Positions 1-8,217 of a stretch of 64,000 nt of DNA are shown in pieces. The position numbers and the translations under genes were made by a program. This DNA is from Methylibium rhizosphaerae (GTDB lineage Bacteria; Pseudomonadota; Gammaproteobacteria; Burkholderiales; Burkholderiaceae_C), in assembly GCF_006386545.1 (NCBI RefSeq), contig NZ_SWAR01000019.1, positions 35,732 through 99,731 on the forward strand, written 5' to 3'. The notes under the pieces are model-generated. The model saw only the letters and a list, made by a program, of their open reading frames with translations. It was not told where the DNA came from and ran no database searches. How positions within the stretch are numbered: the first letter of the stretch is position 1; each line of letters starts with the position of its first letter.

Positions 1-700
1 TGTGGGGCGTGAGCGGCTCCAGCGTCTGGCGCGCGAGCCAGGCGTCCACCTCTTCCTGCGGCTTGGCCGCCAGCAGCACCCGGCCGTTCGACGTGCAGTA
101 CGCCGGCACGCGCGTGCCGGGCTGCAGGGTGGCCGACACCACCCGCCCGGCGCTGGCGGCTGCCACCGCGATCACGTCGTCGTGATCGAGCACGCCGGCC
201 GAAGAGGCCTCCTGCAGCGCATAGGCCAGCTTGTGCAGCTGCGGCTGGATCACCCGCGGCAGCCGCGCCGAATGCATGTAGCTCTGTCCCAGCCGCAACA
301 CCTTGGGCGCGAGGCCGAACATCTTGCGGTCCTGCTGCACATAGCCCAGGTGGGACAGCGTGATGAGGTAGCGGCGCGCCGCCGCGCGGGTGAGGCCGGT
401 CCGCTCGGCCACCTCGGTGATCGACAGGCGAGGCCGGTCCTGGTCGAAGGCCTCGATGACGGCCAGCCCCTTCTCGAGGCCGGCGATCAGGTCGCGTTTC
501 AGCGGGCCCGATGGAGCGGCTTCCCGCGCAGCGGGTGCCTCCCCCTCGTCCAGCGCCGGAGGCTCGGCGGGCGCCGCGCCCAGCGCAACGGCATGCCGGG
601 GGGACGGAACCAACTCGTCGTCGTCGGCAGCGCCGGCGGACGAAGAAGACTGTGAGCTTGCGTCGGCCATATGCGGGTCAACCCTCGTTTTGGGCGCCAT
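1..700 (-). CDS. IclR-family regulator of the pca genes (3' end outside window)
   Basis: This is a DNA-binding regulator of the IclR type. The visible frame begins at ATG 700 (alternative ATG at 670) and runs off the left edge without a stop. After a disordered Ser/Ala/Pro-rich N-terminus of about 70 residues come the IclR winged helix (SITEVAERTGLTRAAARRYL, then LSHLGYV) and the start of the effector domain, with PAYCTSNGRVLLA. PcaR, PcaU and PobR of this family respond to protocatechuate-pathway compounds. It is divergent from pcaHGB, and two half-matched IclR-type sites lie between them, so local control of pcaH is likely. A second IclR gene at 31516-32334 shares the same motifs. Family is certain; the effector is inferred. 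Confidence 0.85.
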   Translation of the reverse strand, partial: MAPKTRVDPHMADASSQSSSSAGAADDDELVPSPRHAVALGAAPAEPPALDEGEAPAAREAAPSGPLKRDLIAGLEKGLAVIEAFDQDRPRLSITEVAERTGLTRAAARRYLITLSHLGYVQQDRKMFGLAPKVLRLGQSYMHSARLPRVIQPQLHKLAYALQEASSAGVLDHDDVIAVAAASAGRVVSATLQPGTRVPAYCTSNGRVLLAAKPQEEVDAWLARQTLEPLTPH

Positions 701-785
701 TCGCACAGAACGGGCGATGTCCGCGCCCTTCAGTGCGTTGCCGCCTTGCTACCGGATCAATGTAGCGCTAATTTCTGGGTGAAAC

Positions 786-815
786 GTTCGATAAACAAAC
801 GTTCGGGCGATAAAC
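786..815. promoter_or_regulatory. Tandem IclR-type operator candidates upstream of pcaH
   Basis: Two abutting 15-mers, GTTCGATAAACAAAC (786-800) and GTTCGGGCGATAAAC (801-815), follow the pattern GTTC-N7-(A/G)AAC. PcaU/PobR-type operators are built on GTTCGAT half-sites. Related 15-mers precede pcaI at 32412-32484. The sites lie 64-93 bases before pcaH and between the divergent IclR gene and its likely target. Function is inferred from position and similarity. Confidence 0.55.
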
Positions 816-878
816 GCACACTGCCCGCACCAGTCGCCCGCTTCAGCAACGCCCCGCACCGCCCCAGGAGTTCACGCA

Positions 879-1571
879 ATGAGGTTCGACGCCATCGAAG
901 CCGGGACCTACCCGAGCCTGATCTATCCGCCCTACAAGTCCACCGCGAAGCGCGGTCCCACCCAGGCCCCGGTGCGGCTGTCCGCCCCCATCGCCACCGG
1001 CCAGCTCGCCCGCTTCTCGCCCGCGCTGCTGCGTCCGAACGACCTCGACCTCACCGCCCATGGCGCCGGCGCGCCGCTGGGCGAAAAGATCGTGGTGGCC
1101 GGCCGCGTGCTCGACGAGGACGGCAAGCCGGTGCGCAATTCGCTGGTCGAGGTGTGGCAATGCAATGCCGCCGGGCGCTACTGGCACAAGAAGGACCAGC
1201 ACAACGCGCCGCTGGACCCGAACTTCTTCGGCTTCGGCAAGTTCTTCACCGGCGACGACGGCAGCTACCGCTTCGTCACCATCAAGCCGGGCCCCTACCC
1301 CTGGGGCAACCACGACAAGGCCTGGCGACCGGCCCACATCCACTTCTCGCTCTTCGGCAACGTGCACGCACAGCGCCTGGTGACGCAGATGTACTGGGCC
1401 GGCGACCCGCTGTTCGATCACGACCCGATCTTCCAGAGCATTCCGGATGCGGGCGCGCGCGAGCGGCTCGCCTGCCGCCTCGACATGGACCTGACCGTGG
1501 GCGACCAGATGCTCGGCTACCGCTGGGACATCGTGCTGCGCGGCCGCGACGCCACGCCCTTCAACGTCTGA
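879..1571 (+). CDS. pcaH: Protocatechuate 3,4-dioxygenase beta subunit
   Basis: This is the iron-bearing subunit of the intradiol dioxygenase that cleaves protocatechuate to 3-carboxy-cis,cis-muconate. The four Fe(III) ligands are visible: Tyr101 (GRYWH), Tyr140 (PYPWG), and His153 and His155 (PAHIHF). The spacing 39/13/2 is the same as Tyr408/Tyr447/His460/His462 of the Pseudomonas putida enzyme. At 230 residues it has the usual length. It is the first gene of pcaHGB-pcaCD, 19 bases before pcaG. The long run of intergenic sequence before it carries the candidate IclR operators. Identity is secure. Confidence 0.97.
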   Translation: MRFDAIEAGTYPSLIYPPYKSTAKRGPTQAPVRLSAPIATGQLARFSPALLRPNDLDLTAHGAGAPLGEKIVVAGRVLDEDGKPVRNSLVEVWQCNAAGRYWHKKDQHNAPLDPNFFGFGKFFTGDDGSYRFVTIKPGPYPWGNHDKAWRPAHIHFSLFGNVHAQRLVTQMYWAGDPLFDHDPIFQSIPDAGARERLACRLDMDLTVGDQMLGYRWDIVLRGRDATPFNV

Positions 1572-1590
1572 CCCGGGCAGGAGCAACCAC

Positions 1591-2115
1591 ATGAGCCACG
1601 ACATGAGCCGCAAGATCACCACCTCCCAGACCATCGGCCCCTTCCCGCACGAAGGCTGGCGCTGGGGTTTCGATGCCACCGCGCAGCTGCCGGCCGGCGC
1701 CCTGGTCAGCGTGAGCGGCCAGGTATTCGACGGCGACGGCGCGCCGATCACCGATGCGGTCCTCGAAGCCTGGGCGCCCGCAGCCGCGCAGGACGAGTCG
1801 GCCCTGCCCATCCCAGGCTTCCGCCGTGTGGCGGCCGGCGACCAGGGTGAGTTCCGCTTCCAGTTCGCCTCCTCGGCCAAGGTGTCGGGCGAGCCGCTTG
1901 CCTACGTCACGCTGTTCGCACGCGGCGTGCTGAAACATCAGTTCACCGCCGTGTTCCTCGAAGACGACCCCGCGCTCGCACAATCGGCGCTGCTTTACCA
2001 GGTGGACGCCGAACGCCGGCTCACCCTGGTGGCGCGCAAGACCGGCCCCGGCGAATACCGCTGGGACCTGTGGATGCAGACCGACAAGGAGACCGTGTTC
2101 TTCGACTACGAATGA
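1591..2115 (+). CDS. pcaG: Protocatechuate 3,4-dioxygenase alpha subunit
   Basis: This is the structural alpha subunit that pairs with PcaH in the (alpha-beta)n protocatechuate 3,4-dioxygenase. The N-terminal signature TSQTIGPFPHEGW and the intradiol core ISGQVFDGDG-type strand (VSVSGQVFDGDGAPITDAVLEAW) are present. As expected for alpha, the iron-ligand tyrosine/histidine set is not. At 174 residues it is slightly short for PcaG (around 200). ATG 1591 has an AGGAG-type ribosome site (GCAGGAGCAACC); ATG 1603 is an alternative. It is translated directly after pcaH and 47 bases before pcaB. Confidence 0.95.
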   Translation: MSHDMSRKITTSQTIGPFPHEGWRWGFDATAQLPAGALVSVSGQVFDGDGAPITDAVLEAWAPAAAQDESALPIPGFRRVAAGDQGEFRFQFASSAKVSGEPLAYVTLFARGVLKHQFTAVFLEDDPALAQSALLYQVDAERRLTLVARKTGPGEYRWDLWMQTDKETVFFDYE

Positions 2116-2162
2116 ATTGCAATGCCACTTGACCGCATCGCGGGTCGCCGTCCGCCCCTGAC

Positions 2163-3557
2163 ATGACCATCTTCGACAGCTTTCTCACCACGCCGGAGAT
2201 CACGGCCGTGTTCAGCGACACGGCCGTGGCCCAGGCCATGTTCGATTTCGAGGCCGCACTCGCTCGCGCGCAGGCGGCCGAGGGCGTGATCCCGGCCGGC
2301 GCCGCGCAACCGATCGCCAGCGTGTGCCGTGCCGAGCTCTACGACATGAACGCCATCGTGGCCGCCAGCGGCCGCGCCGGCTCGCTGGCCATCCCGCTGG
2401 TGAAGGAGCTCACCAAGACGGTGGGCCTGTTCAATGCCGAATCGGCCGGCTACGTGCACTGGGGCAGCACCAGCCAGGACGTCATCGACACCGCGATGGT
2501 GCTGGTCACGCGGCGTGCGCTGGCGCTCGTCGATGCCGAACTCGAACGGTTGCTGGCCGAGCTGCTGCGCCTGGCCGACGCCCATGCCGGCACGCCGGTG
2601 CTGGCGCGCACGCTGATGCAGCCGGCGCTGGTGACCAGCCTGGGACTCAAGTTCGCCAACTGGGCGGCGCCGCTGGCGCGCTCGCGCCGCACGCTGCGCG
2701 AGGTGGCCGCGCGCGCGCTCGCGCTGCAGCTGGGCGGCGCCATCGGCACGGCCAGCGTGATGGGCGACAAGGCGCCGGCGGTGGCACGGCGCATGGCCGA
2801 CTCGCTGCAGCTGGCACTGCCCGATGCGTCCTGGCACACCCAGCGCGACGAATGGGTGCGCCTGGGCCTGGAGGTGGCGGTGCTGGCGGGCAGCCTGGGC
2901 AAGATCGCCACCGACCTCTCGTTGCTGTCGCAGGGCGAGGTGGGCGAGCTGGCCGAGCCGTCCGGCACGGGCCGCGGCGGCTCGTCGGCCATGCCGCACA
3001 AGCGCAACCCGGTGGCTTCGATGGTGGCGCTGGCGGCCGCGCGGCGCGCACCCCATCGCGCTGCAGCCCTGCTGTCGGCCATGGACCAGCAGCAGGAGCG
3101 CGGCCTGGGCACCTGGCAGGCCGAACTGGCGGAATGGCCGGGCCTGTTCCTGAGCGCCCACGGTGCCGCGCACGCCATGGCCGAGGCGATGGCAGGCCTG
3201 GGCGTCGATGCGGACCGCATGCGCCGCAACATCGATGCGCTGCACGGCCTGGTGTTCGCCGAAGGCGCCTCGATGGCCTTCGCGCAGGTGGTAGGCAAGG
3301 CCCGCGCGCACGAGCTGCTCGAGGCACTGGCGCGCCGCTGCGTCGAAAGCGGCCGCCCGCTCGGCGAACTGGTCCTTGAAGCCGTGAGCTCCGACCCGCA
3401 GCTGCGCGGCCACGTCAACCCGGCCGAGATCGCCGCACTGTTCGACCCGGCGCGCGCGGTGCAACTGCCCGCGCAGCAGGCTCGCGCCAGAATCGAAGCG
3501 CTGCGCGCGCAAGAGGCCGCGCTGCCGCCTGCCCCGTGGCCCACGCGGGCCGCCTGA
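2163..3557 (+). CDS. pcaB: 3-carboxy-cis,cis-muconate cycloisomerase
   Basis: This is a fumarase/aspartase-superfamily enzyme that closes 3-carboxy-cis,cis-muconate to 4-carboxymuconolactone, step two of the protocatechuate branch. The superfamily signature GGSSAMPHKRNPVAS is intact near residue 280. The catalytic-loop region STSQDVIDTAMVL near residue 105 is also intact. At 464 residues it has the family length. It follows pcaG and precedes the fused pcaC-pcaD gene in pathway order, 27 bases apart, so one transcript is likely. Confidence 0.95.
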   Translation: MTIFDSFLTTPEITAVFSDTAVAQAMFDFEAALARAQAAEGVIPAGAAQPIASVCRAELYDMNAIVAASGRAGSLAIPLVKELTKTVGLFNAESAGYVHWGSTSQDVIDTAMVLVTRRALALVDAELERLLAELLRLADAHAGTPVLARTLMQPALVTSLGLKFANWAAPLARSRRTLREVAARALALQLGGAIGTASVMGDKAPAVARRMADSLQLALPDASWHTQRDEWVRLGLEVAVLAGSLGKIATDLSLLSQGEVGELAEPSGTGRGGSSAMPHKRNPVASMVALAAARRAPHRAAALLSAMDQQQERGLGTWQAELAEWPGLFLSAHGAAHAMAEAMAGLGVDADRMRRNIDALHGLVFAEGASMAFAQVVGKARAHELLEALARRCVESGRPLGELVLEAVSSDPQLRGHVNPAEIAALFDPARAVQLPAQQARARIEALRAQEAALPPAPWPTRAA

Positions 3558-3584
3558 AACGGATCCACCCACTTCGCCCACACC

Positions 3585-4838
3585 ATGAGCTTCGATCCTT
3601 TCGACCACGACCTCGAACGCGGCATGCGCAACCGCCGCGGCATCCTCGGCGACGCCTGGGTCGACAAGTCGGTGGCCAATGCCAACAGCTTCAACGCCGA
3701 CTTCCAGAACTTCATCACCCGCTATGCGTGGCACGAGATCTGGGGCCGCCCCGGGCTGGACAGGAAGACCCGCCGCATCATCGTGCTGGCCATCACCTGC
3801 GCCCTCGGCCGCTGGGAGGAGTACGAGCTGCACCTGCGCGCGGCGCTGGCCGGCGGCGAACCCGAGACGCGCCTGTCGCCCGACGAGGTGAAGGAAGTGC
3901 TGATGCAGGCCGCCATCTATGCCGGCGTGCCGGCCGCCAACACCGGCGTGGCGCTGGCGACGAAGATCATGCGCGAGCTCGGCATGGAGCTGGCGCCCTT
4001 CCCGGCCACCGAGGCCTCGCACCCCGGCGTGGGCCGCGAAGGGCGCACGGTCTCGCGACCGTCGCTGCACTATGCGGTGCGCGAGCCGCGCAACGGCCGG
4101 CCGCCCCGCCACACCGTGGTGCTGTCGCATGCGCTGGGTTGCGACCTGATGATGTGGGACGTGCTGGCCAACGCCCTGGCCATCGACTGCCGCGTCATCA
4201 GCTACGACGCCCGCGGCCACGGCTGCTCGGAATCGCCGGTCGGCCCGTATGCGATGGCCGAGATGGCCGAAGACGCCGAGCGGCTGCTCGCCGAGCTGGA
4301 TGCGGGCCCGGTGGTGTGGCTGGGCTTGTCGATGGGCGGCATGGTCGGCCAGGAACTGGCCTTGCGCCACCCGCAGCGGGTGAAGGCGCTGCTGATCGCG
4401 AACTCGACCTCGGCCTATCCGCCGGAGGCGCGCGCCAACTGGGACCAGCGCATCGCCGCGGTCAAGGCCGGCGGCACCGAGTCGGTGGCAGACGCCGCCA
4501 TGCAACGCTGGTTCCATGACGCGTTCCGTCTTGCGCAGCCGGCCACCATTGCACGCTGGCGGCACCGCGTGGCCACCACCGACGACGTGGGCTATCTCGG
4601 CTGGTGCGAAGCCGTGAAGCACCACGACACCACCGAGCGCCTGCCGCAGGTGAAGGTGCCCACGCTGGTGATCGCCGGCGAGCTCGACATGGGCGCGCCG
4701 GTGGCGATGTCGGAGCTGATCGCCAGGCAGATTCCGAATGCCCGCCTGATGGTGCTGAAGGACGCCTCGCACCTGAGCGTGCTGGAGCAGCCGGCCGCCT
4801 TCGAGGCGGCGGTGCAGGGCTTCCTGGCCGGGCTGTAG
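3585..4838 (+). CDS. Fused 4-carboxymuconolactone decarboxylase / 3-oxoadipate enol-lactonase
   Basis: One 417-residue protein carries two consecutive pathway steps. Residues 1-135 are PcaC-like: the AhpD/carboxymuconolactone decarboxylase fold with RYAWHEIWGRPGLDRKTRR and ALGRWEEYELHLRAAL. Residues about 155-417 are a PcaD-type alpha/beta hydrolase with nucleophile Ser249 in GLSMGG, the acid in AGELDMGAP and the histidine in KDASHLS. It would take 4-carboxymuconolactone to 3-oxoadipate. The decarboxylase lies at the N-terminus, the opposite of the actinobacterial PcaL order as I recall it. It is the last enzyme gene of the pcaHGB operon. Both activities are inferred from intact motifs. Confidence 0.92.
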   Translation: MSFDPFDHDLERGMRNRRGILGDAWVDKSVANANSFNADFQNFITRYAWHEIWGRPGLDRKTRRIIVLAITCALGRWEEYELHLRAALAGGEPETRLSPDEVKEVLMQAAIYAGVPAANTGVALATKIMRELGMELAPFPATEASHPGVGREGRTVSRPSLHYAVREPRNGRPPRHTVVLSHALGCDLMMWDVLANALAIDCRVISYDARGHGCSESPVGPYAMAEMAEDAERLLAELDAGPVVWLGLSMGGMVGQELALRHPQRVKALLIANSTSAYPPEARANWDQRIAAVKAGGTESVADAAMQRWFHDAFRLAQPATIARWRHRVATTDDVGYLGWCEAVKHHDTTERLPQVKVPTLVIAGELDMGAPVAMSELIARQIPNARLMVLKDASHLSVLEQPAAFEAAVQGFLAGL

Positions 4839-4863
4839 CGTCGCGCGCGGGATGGGCACTCCA

Positions 4864-4889
4864 GTTGCCGGCCCCCAAGGCACGGCAAC
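4864..4889 (+). other. Inverted repeat before a small ORF
   Basis: GTTGCCG (4864-4870) and CGGCAAC (4883-4889) form a 7-bp stem with a 12-base loop, between the pcaC-pcaD stop and the AGGAGA ribosome site at about 4891. No U-tract follows, so this is not a classical terminator. It may attenuate readthrough into the small gene or stabilise the mRNA end. Function is unknown. Confidence 0.35.
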
Positions 4890-4901
4890 CAGGAGATCAC
4901 C

Positions 4902-5111
4902 ATGGCCCATCCCGACCCCAAGCGCCAAGGCGCCGAACGCGACCAGCGCCGCCACGTCGGCCCGAACACCGAAAAGTCCGACATCGGCGTGCAGAGCAAG
5001 TCCCAGGGCATTGCCGGCGGCAAGGTCTCGTCGCCTGCCTCGGGGCTGGACGGCGAGAAGGACGACGTGAGGCGCGCGCCCGAAAGCGGCGAGAAGGACG
5101 GCGCGAGCTGA
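4902..5111 (+). CDS. Small hydrophilic protein, unknown function
   Basis: A 69-residue protein, extremely polar (Lys, Arg, Asp, Glu, Gly, Ser) with no hydrophobic segment and no cysteine, so probably disordered. ATG 4902 has a good AGGAGA site seven bases upstream, which supports real translation. It ends three bases before the convergent response-regulator gene. I do not recognise the family. The composition resembles small stress-associated hydrophilic proteins, but that is only an impression. Confidence 0.6.
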   Translation: MAHPDPKRQGAERDQRRHVGPNTEKSDIGVQSKSQGIAGGKVSSPASGLDGEKDDVRRAPESGEKDGAS

Positions 5112-5114
5112 CCC

Positions 5115-5678
5115 TTACTTCACGCGCTGCTTCTCGAGCTTGCGCGCCAGCGTGCGGCGGTGCATGCCCAGCCGCCGCGCGGTTTCCGAGATGTTGAAGC
5201 CGGTCTCGGCCAGCGTCTCGTGGATGCGCTCCCATTCGAGCGTCTTGATCGACGTGGTGCGCTCGGTGAGCTCGACGTCGGCGTCGCCCTGGGCGCGGTC
5301 GAAGGCGGCCTCGATGTCGTCGGTGTTGGCCGGCTTGGCGAGGTAGTGGCGCGCGCCGAGCTTGATGGCCTCCACCGCGGTGGCGATGCTGGCATAGCCG
5401 GTGAGCACCACGATCACCATGCCTGCATCGTGCGCATGCAGGGCCTGCACGCAGGCAAGGCCGGAGGCGCCGCCGGCGAGCTTCAGGTCCACCACCGCAT
5501 AGGCCGGGCGGCGGCCCGCGCCTTCGATCAGCGTGCGCACGTCGTCGAGGCTCGCGGCGCGCAGGACCTCGTAGCCGCGCCGCTCGAACGAACGTGCGAG
5601 CGTGCGGGCGAAGGCGTCGTCGTCTTCGACGATCAGCAGGCGGCGGGGTTCAGCGGCTGGTTCCATCGGGCGTGTCAT
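5115..5678 (-). CDS. regA: RegA/PrrA/RoxR-type redox response regulator
   Basis: This is a two-domain response regulator. The receiver (about residues 12-125) has LLIVEDDDAF, the phosphoacceptor Asp in AVVDLKLAGG and the Lys in LAKPANT. After the linker comes a Fis-type helix-turn-helix, SETARRLGMHRRTLARKLEK, near-identical in pattern to RegA/PrrA/RoxR. In purple bacteria and pseudomonads these activate or repress respiratory, photosynthetic and carbon-fixation genes according to quinone redox state. Its start overlaps the end of regB by 29 bases, so the two are translationally coupled at the tail of the cyo operon. Symbol assigned by family and context. Confidence 0.9.
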   Translation of the reverse strand: MTRPMEPAAEPRRLLIVEDDDAFARTLARSFERRGYEVLRAASLDDVRTLIEGAGRRPAYAVVDLKLAGGASGLACVQALHAHDAGMVIVVLTGYASIATAVEAIKLGARHYLAKPANTDDIEAAFDRAQGDADVELTERTTSIKTLEWERIHETLAETGFNISETARRLGMHRRTLARKLEKQRVK

Positions 5679-6990
5679 CTTGCCGTGGCGGCGCGAGCGC
5701 CGCCAGCGGCAGCCGGATCTCCACTTCGGCGCCGCCCTCGGGCCGGTTGCGCGCGGCGATGCGGCCGCCCAGCGAGCGCGCGACGTTCACCGACAGGAAC
5801 AGCCCGAGCCCGCCACCCGGGCGGCCCTTGCTCGACTGGTAGGGCTTGCCGAAGCGTTCGAGCATCGCCGGCGCAAAGCCCGGACCTTCGTCACGCACCC
5901 GCAGCACCAGCTCGTCGTCTTCGCACATGGCCAGCAGGCCGGGTGGCGCATGCGGCGCGGCCTCGAGCGCGTTGTCGAGCACGTTGTCGAGCATCTGACG
6001 CAGCGCGAAGTCCGAGATCATCGGCAGGTCGGGCAGGCCGGCCCTTTCGTAGTGCAGGCCCACGGCGTTGCGGGTGGCGCGCCAGTGCGCGACCAGCTCG
6101 TCGAGAAAGGCGAACAGCGTCGTCTGCACCGGCGCCTCGCCGCGCGCCTCGCCGGCCGACAGCAGGATGCCGCTGACGATGGCCTTGCAGCGCTGCAGCT
6201 GGCGCTGCATTTCCTCGATCTCCTCGCGCAGCTCGGGCTCGGCCGCGAACGGCGCCATGCGCGACCAGTCGCCCAGGATCACCGACAGCGTGGCCAGCGG
6301 GGTGCCCAGCTCGTGCGCGGCCCCCGAGGCGAGCAGCCCCATGCGCACGATGTGCTCTTCTTCGGCGGCGCGCTGGCGCGCTTCGGCCAGGCGCGCATCG
6401 CGCTGGCGCAGGTTGCGCCCGATGCGCACGATGAAGATCACCAGCAGCGCCGCATTGAGCAGGAAGCAGATGAGGAGGCCGCCGATGTAGGGTGCCGACA
6501 GCGCGGCGCCGGCGAAGCCCGGCAGCTGCAGCGGCCGGTACCACTGGGTGAGCGCCATGAAGCACAGGCTGGTGAGGCCCACCAGGGTCCAGACGTCGCG
6601 CGGGCGCAGCAGCACCGAGCCCAGCGCCACCTGCAGCAGGTACAGGAAGATGAACGGGTTGGTGACCCCGCCCGAATAGAACAGCTGGCCGCTCAGCACG
6701 CCCACGTCGACCAGCAGCCCGCCGAACAGCTCGCCCGGGTGCACCTCAGTGGCGAAGCGGCTGCGCAGCCAGCAGGCAGCATTGAACAGCGCGAGAGCGG
6801 CCAGCAGCGTCAGCATCTCGGCCAGAGGCAAGGTGATGCCCAGGCCGAAATGCACCGCCAGGATGGTGACCAGCTGGCCGGCGACGGCCAGCCAGCGCAG
6901 CTGCACCAGCTGCAGCAGGTTCTCGCGGCCGGCGATCCTTTCCGGCGCCTGTGCGGCGTCGCCCGGCGCCTGCTGCGGCTGGGCGTGCAT
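5650..6990 (-). CDS. regB: RegB/PrrB/RoxS-type membrane redox sensor kinase
   Basis: This 446-residue sensor kinase starts at ATG 6990. The frame is open upstream but overlaps surf1 there. Six hydrophobic segments span about residues 30-185, and the fully conserved quinone-site motif GGVTNPF (GGxxNPF) lies in the loop/TM3 region. The H-box is GLLASGAAHELGTPLATLSV, the RegB hallmark. The redox-box cysteine follows in QLQRCKAIV. N box NVLDNALEAA and G boxes DEGPGF and GGGLGL complete the ATPase domain. It should sense ubiquinone redox state and phosphorylate RegA. It lies eight bases after surf1 in the oxidase operon. Confidence 0.92.
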   Translation of the reverse strand: MHAQPQQAPGDAAQAPERIAGRENLLQLVQLRWLAVAGQLVTILAVHFGLGITLPLAEMLTLLAALALFNAACWLRSRFATEVHPGELFGGLLVDVGVLSGQLFYSGGVTNPFIFLYLLQVALGSVLLRPRDVWTLVGLTSLCFMALTQWYRPLQLPGFAGAALSAPYIGGLLICFLLNAALLVIFIVRIGRNLRQRDARLAEARQRAAEEEHIVRMGLLASGAAHELGTPLATLSVILGDWSRMAPFAAEPELREEIEEMQRQLQRCKAIVSGILLSAGEARGEAPVQTTLFAFLDELVAHWRATRNAVGLHYERAGLPDLPMISDFALRQMLDNVLDNALEAAPHAPPGLLAMCEDDELVLRVRDEGPGFAPAMLERFGKPYQSSKGRPGGGLGLFLSVNVARSLGGRIAARNRPEGGAEVEIRLPLAALAPPRQDDTPDGTSR

Positions 6991-6998
6991 GGCGCGGC

Positions 6999-7808
6999 TC
7001 AGTCGCGCCGGGCCGCGCGGCGCTGCGTCCGCAGCTCGGTCGCCACGGCGTAGACCAGCGCGGCGGCGGTCATGGCGGCCAGGGCAAACCAGGTGAGCGC
7101 GTACATCAGGTGGTTGTTGCTGAAGTGCAGCACGGTGAGGCCCGGGCGCGGCCAGTCGAGCGGCGCGTCGTTGTCGGCCCGCACGTCGATGAAGTACGGC
7201 GCCACGGCGCCGGCATGTTCGCCGCTGCCCAGGCCCCGCGCGGCGGCAATCGCCGCCACGTCGCGCGAGTACCAGCGGCCGGCGGCCGGGTCGTTGTCCT
7301 GCAGCAGGCGGCCGCGCGGCTCGGTGAGACGCAGCAGGCCGGACACGGTCTGCGCGCCGGCGGGCTCGGGCTGGCCGCGGGCGGCGCGCTCGCGCCGGTC
7401 GGGCGGCACGAAGCCTCGGTTGACCAGCACCCAGTAGCCCTCTTCGGTGCGCAGCGGCGTCAGCACCCAGTAGCCGCTGCCCAGGGCGGTGGTGGCCTGC
7501 ACCAGCGTCTCGAGCTCGTGTGCGAAGCGGCCGCGCACCATGACCCGGCGGTACTCGGCATCGGCGCCGTCGAATGTCGACCACTCGGCCGGCCCGGGCG
7601 CGGCGGCGGGCGCGGCTGTCTGGTGCTGCTCGATGCGCTCGATGAGGCTGGTCTTCCACTGCAGGCGGTTGAGCTGCCACATGCCGAGCGACACGAGGCC
7701 GGCAAAGGCGAACAGGCCGCCCAGCAGCAGCGCAACCCACATCGCCGCGCTCAAGGGACGCTGCGCGGCGCCGGCGTCCGGGGTTCGGTTGCTGCTGCTC
7801 GTCGTCAT
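6999..7808 (-). CDS. SURF1-family oxidase assembly protein
   Basis: This 269-residue protein has one transmembrane helix at each end (about 22-45 and 235-255) around a periplasmic domain, the SURF1 topology. Family motifs are LGMWQLNRLQWK after TM1, GYWVLTPL, GYWVLVNRGFVP, and the conserved LHFSNNHLMYALTWFALA before the last helix. SURF1 proteins assist haem insertion into subunit I of haem-copper oxidases, and Paracoccus has a separate SURF1 for its quinol oxidase. Its start overlaps the cyoD stop by four bases (ATGA), so it serves this quinol oxidase. Confidence 0.92.
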   Translation of the reverse strand: MTTSSSNRTPDAGAAQRPLSAAMWVALLLGGLFAFAGLVSLGMWQLNRLQWKTSLIERIEQHQTAAPAAAPGPAEWSTFDGADAEYRRVMVRGRFAHELETLVQATTALGSGYWVLTPLRTEEGYWVLVNRGFVPPDRRERAARGQPEPAGAQTVSGLLRLTEPRGRLLQDNDPAAGRWYSRDVAAIAAARGLGSGEHAGAVAPYFIDVRADNDAPLDWPRPGLTVLHFSNNHLMYALTWFALAAMTAAALVYAVATELRTQRRAARRD

Positions 7809-8182
7809 GGCATCTGTCGCACGTCGTGGACCGGCATCATGTTCGTGTTGAGGTGGAACATCACCCAGATCGAACCGGCCAGCATGATGATCACGATGGC
7901 CGCCGTGAAGATCAGCGACAGCATCGACCAGCCGCCTTCGATCTTCGCGTTCATGTGCAGGAAGTAGACCATGTGCACGACGATCTGCACCGCGGCAAAG
8001 CCGAGGATCACCGCGGCCGTGACGCCGGGCGTCGGCAGCACCTTGGCCATCACCAGCCAGAACGGGATGGCCGTGAGCACCACCGACAGCAGGAAGCCGA
8101 TGACGTAGCCCTTCGCGGAGAAGTGGTAGCCGCCGTCGTCGTCATGGTGGTGATCGTCGTGAATGGAATGTTGTTCGCTCAT
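7805..8182 (-). CDS. cyoD: Cytochrome bo3 ubiquinol oxidase subunit IV
   Basis: This 125-residue small subunit of the quinol oxidase has three transmembrane helices (about 28-48, 55-78, 90-112). A His/Asp-rich cytoplasmic head (DDHHHDDDGGYHFSAKGYV) precedes family motifs LTAIPFWLVM and QIVVHMVYFLHMN. ATG 8182 is chosen because the upstream part of the open frame lies in the cyoC-cyoD gap. It couples by ATGA overlap to surf1. The subunit stabilises the CuB site during assembly in Escherichia coli. Confidence 0.93.
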   Translation of the reverse strand: MSEQHSIHDDHHHDDDGGYHFSAKGYVIGFLLSVVLTAIPFWLVMAKVLPTPGVTAAVILGFAAVQIVVHMVYFLHMNAKIEGGWSMLSLIFTAAIVIIMLAGSIWVMFHLNTNMMPVHDVRQMP

Positions 8183-8217
8183 GGCTGCAGCTCCGAGATG
8201 CTGGTGCATGGGGTGGG

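Noticed and set aside
2106..4955. A 949-codon open frame antisense to pcaB and the pcaC-pcaD gene
   Set aside because: Its translation is Arg/Gly/His-rich low-complexity without any domain. The plus-strand genes are well-conserved enzymes, and GC3 bias removes stops on the antisense frame.
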